Program-made: the position numbers and the translations under genes
Notes under the pieces: model-generated
The model's input: the letters and a program-made list of their open reading frames with translations, nothing else
What the model was told of the DNA's origin: nothing
Databases searched by the model: none
Source of the DNA: CAYRVX01 sp964642165
GTDB taxonomy: Bacteria; Planctomycetota; Phycisphaerae; SM23-33
NCBI GenBank assembly: GCA_964642165.1
Contig: CAZXOC010000304.1
Location: forward strand, 1-8,552
Reading direction: 5' to 3'
Length of the DNA stretch: 8,552 bases
In this document: positions 1 through 6,059 of the stretch, piece after piece
Layout of the letters: every line of letters begins with the position of its first letter
Position numbering within the stretch: position 1 is the first letter of the stretch

Positions 1-235
1 GTGCTGGACGCTCAGTCGCGGCCCCGCCGGGACAAGCCCGACGGAGGCCCGGCCCACACGTCGTCGGACGACGGTCGGATTGCCGCGACGGAACGCAACG
101 GGGGCATCGGCGCCGCGAGAGCTCGATCCCCCTGGCTTTGTGGTCGCCGTGGTCATTCGTGGGCCATCCAGCCGCACCCGCAGGGCGCCACCGTACGCCG
201 GCCGCACCCGCCGGCGCGGTCGGGCGGGAATGCGC

Positions 236-264
236 TTGCCGCCTTTGGGCGCCGCCTTTACCAT
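236..264 (+). promoter_or_regulatory. Candidate sigma70-like promoter for the transporter genes
   Basis: TTGCCG at 236-241 matches four of six bases of the -35 consensus, and TACCAT at 259-264 matches four of six of the -10 consensus, with an ideal 17-base spacer. It would give a leader of roughly 50 bases before the TTG start at 324. The match is weak, and such hits are not rare by chance in 300 bases, so it is only a candidate. Confidence 0.22.
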
Positions 265-312
265 CCAGCGGCCGGATCGCTCGGGCGGTCCGGCGGTCTC
301 TTGCGGCTTGCC

Positions 313-317
313 GGAGG
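313..317 (+). promoter_or_regulatory. Shine-Dalgarno sequence fixing a TTG start
   Basis: GGAGG lies 6 bases upstream of TTG at 324. It is the only strong ribosome-binding site near the point where the protein begins to look real, namely a short polar N-terminus followed by a membrane helix. It therefore decides the start in favour of TTG 324 over the ATG at 138, which would add 62 low-complexity residues. Confidence 0.7.
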
Positions 318-323
318 CGCTCG

Positions 324-2921
324 TTGAGCAGTTGGAAGGCCATTGCCGCCCTGGTGGTCCTCGCGGTCGTCGTGTGGTGGCTGTATCCCTCGCGCCAGTT
401 GACCGAGCAGCGGGACCCGAACGTCGTGGAGATCTTCTTCATGGGTCCGGGGGGGCCGGTGCGCGACACGATGGCGGAGTTGGTCCGCGAGTTCGAGCAC
501 CGCAGCGAGCAGGCCCACCTCCGCGACCCCAACCGCCCGATCTACCGGGTGATCTCCGGGCAGAACGCCGCGCGGAACCAGGTGGAGGACCCCACGCGGT
601 TCCTGGTCTCCGTGGCGGGGGGCACGCCGCCGGACGTGATCTACTTCGACCGCTACGCCGTGGCGGAGTGGGCCGCCCGCGGGGCCTTCGAACCGCTGGA
701 CCCCTACATCGAGCGCGACCTGAAGGACATCGCCTCCGGCCGGCGCAGCGACATCGCGCGCGCCGACGTCCCCACGCCCGATCGCTTCTACGAGACCTGC
801 TGGGACGAGGCGATGTACAAGGGCGGGGTCTACGGCATCCCCAACAGCGTGGACAACCGGGCGCTGTACTACAACGCGGACCTGCTGATCGCGGCCGGGT
901 TCTCCGAGGAGGTCGTCGACCCCGACACCGGCGAGAAGAAGCTCCGCGCCCGCCCGCCGCGGACGTGGGAGGAGATCGTCGGCACGCCCGGGAAGGGCTA
1001 CCGGGACGGCTACGCCTGGCGCCTCACGCAGCGCGACGCCAAGGGCAGGCTGAAGGTCATCGGCTTCCCGGCGTACTACGGCAACAGTTGGCTGTACATG
1101 TACGGGTGGATGAACGGGGCGAAGTTCATGAGCGACGATCGGATGCGCTGCACGCTGGGCGAGCGGCGGATCGTCGAGGCCCTGACGTTCATGCGCCGCG
1201 TGTACGACATCCAGGGGGGCTACCGGGAGGCGAAGGCCTTCGAGGCGGGCTTCCGCGGCGACGAGCTGGACCCGTTCATCCAGGGCAAGATCGCCATGAA
1301 GATCGACGGCGTGTGGGTGATGCGCCGCCAGGCGTCCTACGGGCGCGAGCAGAACTTCGGCGTCGCGCCCAACCCCATGCCGGCCGGGCGGATCGCCGAG
1401 CTCGAGGCCGCCGGAAAGAAACCGGCCATCTCCTGGTGCGGCGGCTGGTCCTACGCGATCCCCACCAGCGCCCACCACAAGGACGCCGCCTGGGAGTTCA
1501 TCCGCTTCATCACGTCCGACAAGGCCTTCCGGATGGGCGCGGAGAACGACCGGATCGTCGCCGAGTCCCAGGGGCGCCTCTTCGTGCCCAACCAGTGCCC
1601 CGTCGAGAAGCTCAACGAGGAGTTCTACGAGAAGTACGTCCTCCGCAACGACCGCCTGCCGACGAGGTTCAAGACGGCCTACAAGGTCTTCAACGACCTG
1701 ATCCCCTACTCCAAGTTCCGCCCCGTCACGCCGGTGGGGCAGATGCTCTGGAACCACCACCGCTACGCCGCCGAGGACGTGCTCAACGAGCCGGCGTACG
1801 ACCCGGCCGAACGCCTGACCTACCACGCCGCCGCCGTCCAGCGCCGCCTCGACGAGATCCTCCACCCCAAGCCCGGTAAGGTGATCGACCGCTGGACGTG
1901 GTTCTTCGTCTTCTACGCGGCGCTGATGGTGGCCCTGGGCGTGGCCGTCGTGCTGTGGGACACGAAGAAGGGCTTCCGCCGGCGGGTCGGGCGGCTGCTG
2001 CGGCTGTCGCGCGAGAAGGCCGACGCCACGATCGAGGGCACGGGCGGGGGGTACTTCCGACGCCAGTGGTTCGGCGGGTACGTCTGCGCAGCCCCGTGGA
2101 TCATCGGCTTCCTGGTGATGGCCGGCGGGCCGATGCTGTTCAGCCTGGTGATGAGCTTCTGCGACTTCGACGTGATCAACCCCGCCAAGCTCACCGGGCT
2201 GGCGAACTACGGGTACATGGTCGCCAAGGACGAGCTGTTCTGGAAGGCCCTGGGCAACACGGCGTTCATGCTGATCGGCGTGCCGGTGGGCATGGCGATC
2301 AGCCTGTTCATGGCCATGCTGCTCAACGCGAAGGTGCGCGGCATGGCCGTCTGGCGGACGTTCTTCTACCTGCCGGCGATCGTGCCGATGGTGGCCGCCA
2401 GCATCCTGTGGATCTGGATCCTCAACCCCCAGGAGGGCCCGCTGAACAAGCTCCTGGAGCTGGTGGGCCTGCCCGGGCCCAAGTGGCTCCAGGACCCCCT
2501 CTGGGCCAAGCCCGCCATCATCCTCATGGGCCTCTGGGGCGCCGGCGGGGGGATGATCATCTGGCTGGCGGGCCTCAAGGGCATCCCGCAGGTGCTCTAC
2601 GAGGCCGCCGACGTCGACGGCGCCAACGCCCTCCAGAAGTTCCGCCACGTCACCGTCCCCCAACTGACGCCGTACATCTTCTTCAACCTGGTGATGGGCA
2701 CCATCGGCACGTTCCAGATCTTCGGGCAGGCCTTCATCATGACCCAGGGCGGCCCGGCCAACAGCACCCTCTTCTACGTCTACCACCTGTTCAACAACGC
2801 CTTCCGATACGGGCACATGGGCTACGCCGCCGCCATGGCGTGGTTCCTGTTCGTCATCGTGTTCCTGCTGACGCTGTTCCAGATGAAGTTCTCCAAACGC
2901 TGGGTCCATTACGAGGCGTAG
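324..2921 (+). CDS. Fused solute-binding protein and MalF-type ABC permease
   Basis: This 865-residue protein joins two subunits of a CUT1-family sugar importer. Residues 5-21 form an N-terminal membrane anchor with no lipobox or clear cleavage site. Residues about 30-515 are a full-length family-1 solute-binding domain, with YGIP at 170-173, LYYNADLL at 181-188, GKIAMKIDGVW at 321-331 and a C-terminal WCGGWSYAIP segment. A linking helix at 524-545 and a basic, presumably cytoplasmic stretch (KKGFRRR and following) lead into a MalF-like permease with about six helices (586-612, 643-667, 680-700, 730-750, 784-805, 835-857). The EAA loop that docks the ATPase begins at 760 (EAADVDGAN, ending in a Pro at 779). 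The predicted topology puts the binding domain in the periplasm, tethered at both ends. The start is TTG with a good GGAGG. It probably forms an operon with the MalG-type gene 31 bp downstream. The substrate cannot be read from the sequence; a carbohydrate is inferred from the family. The fusion does not look like an error, because there is no stop or frame change across the join. Confidence 0.93.
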   Translation: MSSWKAIAALVVLAVVVWWLYPSRQLTEQRDPNVVEIFFMGPGGPVRDTMAELVREFEHRSEQAHLRDPNRPIYRVISGQNAARNQVEDPTRFLVSVAGGTPPDVIYFDRYAVAEWAARGAFEPLDPYIERDLKDIASGRRSDIARADVPTPDRFYETCWDEAMYKGGVYGIPNSVDNRALYYNADLLIAAGFSEEVVDPDTGEKKLRARPPRTWEEIVGTPGKGYRDGYAWRLTQRDAKGRLKVIGFPAYYGNSWLYMYGWMNGAKFMSDDRMRCTLGERRIVEALTFMRRVYDIQGGYREAKAFEAGFRGDELDPFIQGKIAMKIDGVWVMRRQASYGREQNFGVAPNPMPAGRIAELEAAGKKPAISWCGGWSYAIPTSAHHKDAAWEFIRFITSDKAFRMGAENDRIVAESQGRLFVPNQCPVEKLNEEFYEKYVLRNDRLPTRFKTAYKVFNDLIPYSKFRPVTPVGQMLWNHHRYAAEDVLNEPAYDPAERLTYHAAAVQRRLDEILHPKPGKVIDRWTWFFVFYAALMVALGVAVVLWDTKKGFRRRVGRLLRLSREKADATIEGTGGGYFRRQWFGGYVCAAPWIIGFLVMAGGPMLFSLVMSFCDFDVINPAKLTGLANYGYMVAKDELFWKALGNTAFMLIGVPVGMAISLFMAMLLNAKVRGMAVWRTFFYLPAIVPMVAASILWIWILNPQEGPLNKLLELVGLPGPKWLQDPLWAKPAIILMGLWGAGGGMIIWLAGLKGIPQVLYEAADVDGANALQKFRHVTVPQLTPYIFFNLVMGTIGTFQIFGQAFIMTQGGPANSTLFYVYHLFNNAFRYGHMGYAAAMAWFLFVIVFLLTLFQMKFSKRWVHYEA

Positions 2922-2952
2922 CGGCGGGCGGACCGCGACGCCGGGCGAGCGA

Positions 2953-4668
2953 ATGCGACAGCTCATCAAGGCCATCATCTACGGGCTGCTGGTGACGGGC
3001 GCTGCCGTCTTCAGCTTCCCGTTCCTGTGGATGGCGGCCTCCAGCGTCAAGGTGGACCGGGAGCGCCAGACCAAGGGCTTCCGCCTCATGCCGCTGACCC
3101 CGCGCCCGCAGAGCCGCAGCCCCTACGTCGACGACGAGCACTACAAGGACCTCGACGGGCCGTACCAGGAAGAGCTCCTGCCGGCGCTGGAGAAGCTGGT
3201 GGCCGACAGCGGCTTCGCCTTCCCGGCGCACGTCAACGAGGTCCGCGCCACCGCGCAGGTCGCGCGGGGGGTGTACGACCGGCTGGGCCAGCGCCTGCCG
3301 GGGCGGCTGTGGGCCGGGAAAACGCCCGACGGCCGGCCCATCGGCGACCGCCAGGCCGTCGTGGCGGCCCTCCTCGACGCCGCGCGCAAGAGCGTGACGA
3401 ACGAGCTGATCCACGAGGTCTTCGGCAACGTCTACCGCCGGCTGTGCATGGGACCGATCCGCCTGCGGACCTACGACCGGAAGGAAGTGGAGCTCGGCGC
3501 CGACGGCGACCCGAACCGCCCGCTCAGCACGCGCCTGGAGAACGAGACCCCCGACGTCGTCACGCTGGAGGACATCCGCGAGAAGACCGAGCGCTTCGCC
3601 CTCCTGCGGTACGACTACAGCCGGGGCGAGACGTTCGTCCTCAGCCGCACCTTCGACGTGCCGGAGGGCTTCGACCTGCGGCGCCTGCACCGCGTCTTCG
3701 TCGACGTCCGCCCGGACGACACGTGGCACGAGCTGCGGCTGACGATGGAGAAGCTGGGCCGGCGCTTCCGGGCGGAGCGCCTCTGGCCGATCGCGAACTA
3801 CGAGGTCTCGACGGCCTCCTGGCAGGAGCGCGGGCCGGACGACGAGTCCACGAAGATCAAGACGTGGATCGTCATGGAGCCCGTCGGCGCCGACGAGCCG
3901 GCCGCCACGGGCGGCGAGCCGCTGAGCGACCCCCGCAAGATCAAGCTCACGTTCGAGTTTCGCCGCGCCGGCGGCGCCAAGGCCTGGTGGAACAAGCTGG
4001 CGCTCAACTACAACCGCGTCCTGGACCACATGCCCTTCGGACGCTACCTGCGGGTCAGCCTGTTCCTCGTGATCGCCAACATCGTCCTGACGCTGCTGTT
4101 CTCGTCGCTGGTGGCCTACGCCTTCGCCCGCCTGAACTGGCCCGGACGCGACTTCTGCTTCATCCTCATGCTCGCCACCATGATGATCCCCCACCAGGTC
4201 CTCATGATCCCCCGGTTCCTGATCTGGAAGAACCTCGGCGCCTACAACACCCTCGGGCCCCTGTGGATCGGGCCCGTCTTCGGCAACGCCTTCTTCATCT
4301 TCCTCCTGCGCCAGTTCCTCAAGACCGTCCCCCGCGACCTGGAGGACGCCGCCCGCATCGACGGCTGCGGCTTCCTCCGCATCTACTGGCACCTCATGCT
4401 GCCCCTCATCAAGCCGTCCCTCGCCGCCATCGCCATCTTCACCTTCCTGGGCACCTGGAACAACTTCATGGGCCCGCTCATCTACATCGCCGACCAGCGC
4501 CTCTATCCCCTGGCCTTCGGGCTCTACGCCTTCCACGTCCAGGTCGGCAGCAACCAGGCCCTGGTCATGGCCGGCAGCCTGCTCATGACCGTGCCCGTCA
4601 TCGTCATCTTCTTCTTCGCCCAGAAATACTTCATCCAGGGCGTCACACTGACCGGCATGAAGGCCTGA
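2953..4668 (+). CDS. MalG-type ABC permease with large periplasmic insertion
   Basis: This is the second membrane subunit of the importer, 571 residues against about 270-300 for ordinary MalG-type permeases. Helix 1 (about 8-30) ends in FLWMAASSVK, as usual for the family. The normal family sequence resumes near 345 with NYNRVLDHMPFGRYL, followed by five helices (about 369-392, 401-425, 434-454, 489-512, 535-560). The EAA loop starts at 464 (EDAARIDGCG) and ends in LMLP; it should contact the ATPase. Residues about 34-344 are extra and, by topology, periplasmic. The first half (about 50-165) looks helical, and the second (about 214-338) looks beta-rich, with FALLRYDY and KLTFEFRR strands, possibly a jelly-roll or carbohydrate-binding-like fold; that is inference. 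The ATG at 2953 has no strong Shine-Dalgarno, so translation may be coupled to the preceding gene. No in-frame ATG, GTG or TTG lies between that gene's stop and this ATG. Confidence 0.93.
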   Translation: MRQLIKAIIYGLLVTGAAVFSFPFLWMAASSVKVDRERQTKGFRLMPLTPRPQSRSPYVDDEHYKDLDGPYQEELLPALEKLVADSGFAFPAHVNEVRATAQVARGVYDRLGQRLPGRLWAGKTPDGRPIGDRQAVVAALLDAARKSVTNELIHEVFGNVYRRLCMGPIRLRTYDRKEVELGADGDPNRPLSTRLENETPDVVTLEDIREKTERFALLRYDYSRGETFVLSRTFDVPEGFDLRRLHRVFVDVRPDDTWHELRLTMEKLGRRFRAERLWPIANYEVSTASWQERGPDDESTKIKTWIVMEPVGADEPAATGGEPLSDPRKIKLTFEFRRAGGAKAWWNKLALNYNRVLDHMPFGRYLRVSLFLVIANIVLTLLFSSLVAYAFARLNWPGRDFCFILMLATMMIPHQVLMIPRFLIWKNLGAYNTLGPLWIGPVFGNAFFIFLLRQFLKTVPRDLEDAARIDGCGFLRIYWHLMLPLIKPSLAAIAIFTFLGTWNNFMGPLIYIADQRLYPLAFGLYAFHVQVGSNQALVMAGSLLMTVPVIVIFFFAQKYFIQGVTLTGMKA

Positions 4669-4671
4669 CGG

Positions 4672-4717
4672 CCCCCGCGGCCGGAGTATCGGATCCTCGG
4701 TCCTGTCCGCGCGGGGG
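4672..4717 (+). terminator. GC-rich hairpin after the permease gene, possible terminator
   Basis: CCCCCGCG at 4672-4679 is perfectly complementary to CGCGGGGG at 4710-4717, enclosing a 30-base loop. It starts 3 bases after the permease stop codon, where a terminator would be expected. However, the loop is long and there is no T-run after the stem, so it fails the usual intrinsic-terminator pattern. Confidence 0.2.
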
Positions 4718-4747
4718 GGCGGGATTCGCGTGGCCCCGCGGCCCCCT

Positions 4748-4790
4748 CAGCGGTATGCTGCCTCCCAAGCAGCGCTCGCAGCGGCATGCT
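4748..4790 (+). repeat. 12-bp direct repeat pair, possible operator or promoter element
   Basis: CAGCGGTATGCT at 4748-4759 recurs as CAGCGGCATGCT at 4779-4790 with one mismatch. The repeats are 31 bp apart, about three helical turns. TATGCT inside the first copy also resembles a -10 element, but no good -35 sits 16-18 bases upstream. The location, 40-80 bases before the first propeller gene, fits regulation of that gene. A function is inference only. Confidence 0.3.
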
Positions 4791-4819
4791 CGTTCGCCCG
4801 TTCCGGCTGACGCAGCCAT

Positions 4820-4824
4820 GGAGG
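4820..4824 (+). promoter_or_regulatory. Shine-Dalgarno sequence of the first propeller gene
   Basis: GGAGG lies 7 bases before the ATG at 4832. An in-frame TGA at 4808-4810, with no start codon between, rules out an upstream start. The other two propeller genes lack such a strong site, so this gene may be translated more strongly. Confidence 0.7.
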
Positions 4825-4831
4825 CCGAACG

Positions 4832-6010
4832 ATGACGACCCCCACCTGGACGTGCCTGTCGATGGTCCTCGCCGCCGCTCCCCTCGCATCGGCCGCCGGG
4901 CCCAAGCTGGTCCCGGAGACGGTGCTGATGAAGGTCCACACCGAGTTCTACGGCATTCCGGGGATCGTCCGGCTGAGCCCCGACGGGGAGCGTCTGCTCT
5001 TCACGCGGCCGGCTCCTGCGAAGCAGGGCGTCGCGCCGCAGCCGGGCGCGGCGGGTGTTCGCCCCAAGCAAGGCCACCAGGTGGTCCTGCACCAATGGAG
5101 GACGGGCAAGGAGACGGTCGTCCCCCTTCCCCTGGTCAGCGACGTCGTCCGCGTGCCGGTTACCACGATCGCCAATCCCTTCGGCGCGGATGGCAAGCTG
5201 CTTCTCGTCCCGGCGGGTGTGGATGAGGATGGCGACGGCGTCTTCGAGGCGCGGCAGGAGAAGGTCCAGCCGGCCGTGTACAACATCGAAAGCGGCAAGC
5301 TCACGCGGATCGGCGTCGAGGTACCGTGGATGAGCGCCACCTTCGACGCGGCCGGCAAACACCTGATCTTCACGGTGGTGGAGAAGATGCGCCCGCCGGG
5401 CGGGAAGACGTACGTCGCGCCGGTCGAGACGCTCAAGCCGAAGGCCTTGGCGACGTGGGGCTTGCCGCTAGCGCCCCGGCCCGGAGGCAACACGCTCGTC
5501 CTGGCCGAGCTCATCGTTCCTCCCGATGGCGGGCCGCCGGCGCCGAAGCTCGTCCTCTACGACTTCGTGAAGGATGCCAAGGTTGCGGACCTGCCCGTCC
5601 TCGAGAGCAACCGTCCGCTGGGCACGTCCGCGCCGCAGTGGACCGCCGACGGGCGGTACCTCTACTATCCGGACGCGGAGAGGGAGCCGGCCGGCCAGCA
5701 GGGGCGGACGGAGCGCAAGCTCTTCACCCGCGTCTGGGACGCCCGGCAGCGCAAGGAGGTCGCCCGGCTGTCGGGGTGCCTCCCCATCGGGCCGTGCGGC
5801 GGGAAGACGGCGATGGTCCTGAGCAAGGGGGGGGACGCCGCGCCGGCGCTGCTGCACGACGCCGCCACCGGCAAGCAGCAGCCGCTGAAGGCCCCGACAC
5901 CGATCCACCCCATCAGCACGAGCGGCAAGTACCTGGTGTACGATCGGAAGGACGACCAAGGCAACCACGTCGTCTGCCGCGCGGAGATCCGGACGGCGGC
6001 GGAACCGTAG
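4832..6010 (+). CDS. Secreted seven-bladed beta-propeller protein, paralogue A
   Basis: This 392-residue protein starts with a probable signal peptide (hydrophobic 9-20, ASA-A cleavage near 21). It then has seven repeats of the PD40/TolB-like type, each with a DG or G turn and then a hydrophobic strand. Approximate blades are 45-100 (LSPDGERLLF), 115-162 (FGADGKLLLV), 166-208 (FDAAGKHLIF), 212-257, 266-313 (WTADGRYLYY), 317-352 and 358-388 (ISTSGKYLVY). Blade 2 contains DEDGDGVFEARQE at 131-143, a calcium-loop-like sequence. No enzyme motif is visible and the function is unknown; such propellers usually bind proteins or ligands. It lacks the N-terminal domain of TolB, so that name is not justified. 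Oddly, its signal peptide has no Lys or Arg before the hydrophobic core, unlike its two paralogues. It lies 163 bp after the transporter genes and 25 bp before paralogue B, probably heading a three-gene operon. Confidence 0.9.
   Translation: MTTPTWTCLSMVLAAAPLASAAGPKLVPETVLMKVHTEFYGIPGIVRLSPDGERLLFTRPAPAKQGVAPQPGAAGVRPKQGHQVVLHQWRTGKETVVPLPLVSDVVRVPVTTIANPFGADGKLLLVPAGVDEDGDGVFEARQEKVQPAVYNIESGKLTRIGVEVPWMSATFDAAGKHLIFTVVEKMRPPGGKTYVAPVETLKPKALATWGLPLAPRPGGNTLVLAELIVPPDGGPPAPKLVLYDFVKDAKVADLPVLESNRPLGTSAPQWTADGRYLYYPDAEREPAGQQGRTERKLFTRVWDARQRKEVARLSGCLPIGPCGGKTAMVLSKGGDAAPALLHDAATGKQQPLKAPTPIHPISTSGKYLVYDRKDDQGNHVVCRAEIRTAAEP
5849..5891 (+). repeat. 43-bp perfect repeat shared by paralogues A and B, copy 1
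   Basis: This stretch near the 3' end of paralogue A is identical to 7056-7098 in paralogue B, at the same 1207-bp offset as the junction repeat. The offset stays constant from here through 6059, so about 210 bp align without indels. It encodes the LLHDAATGKQQPLK part of blade 6. Confidence 0.85.
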
Positions 6011-6059
6011 AGGTCCCCCGGCGACGAAAGAGACCATGATGAAGACGAACAGCATCGCA
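5993..6059 (+). repeat. 67-bp perfect junction repeat, copy 1
   Basis: This stretch is identical to 7200-7266. It covers the last codons and stop of paralogue A, the whole 25-bp spacer, and the first eight codons of paralogue B. Identity in the non-coding spacer implies a recent duplication or gene conversion, or selection on a signal in the spacer. Only a weak purine-rich site (GAAAGAGA, 6026-6033) serves as a Shine-Dalgarno. Confidence 0.95.

Larger units (their letters stand above)
1..323. other. Upstream leader without a supportable gene
   Basis: All three + frames stay largely open here because of high GC, but none reads like a protein: the translations are rich in Arg, Pro, Gly and Ala with no recognisable motif, and third-position GC is mixed, especially after about position 120. 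One frame, open from the window edge, ends in a TGA at 325-327 that overlaps the TTG start of the next gene (TTGA). That could be the tail of an upstream coupled gene, but the composition argues against it. The region also holds a 9-bp direct repeat GCCGCCTTT (238-246 and 251-259) and a small GC stem, CCCGCC (207-212) with GGCGGG (223-228). I see no tRNA or rRNA. Confidence 0.5.

Noticed and set aside
138..323. Earlier ATG start for the fusion gene, adding 62 residues
   Set aside because: The added residues are Arg/Pro/Ala-rich without motif, and would put a poor extension before a normal membrane anchor; GGAGG fits TTG 324 well.
258..2978. Very long open frame on the minus strand (about 900 codons), antisense to the fusion gene
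   Set aside because: It is rich in Arg, Gly, Val, Leu and Asp-His runs typical of antisense frames in GC-rich genes, has no recognisable domain, and opposes a gene with clear family motifs.
2854..4536. Long minus-strand open frame antisense to the MalG-type gene
   Set aside because: It is low-complexity and charged with no domain, and is explained by the codon bias of the real gene on the + strand.
4754..4759. TATGCT as a definite -10 box for the propeller genes
   Set aside because: No acceptable -35 lies at 16-18 bases (TGGCCC is the best), and the hexamer is part of the direct repeat; left as a possibility only.
4853..4855. Cys 8 of paralogue A as a lipoprotein attachment site
   Set aside because: It precedes the hydrophobic core instead of following it, and TWTC is not a lipobox.
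4832..6010. Naming the propellers TolB
   Set aside because: They share the PD40-type repeats but lack TolB's N-terminal domain, and there are no tol-pal genes nearby; only the fold class is supported.
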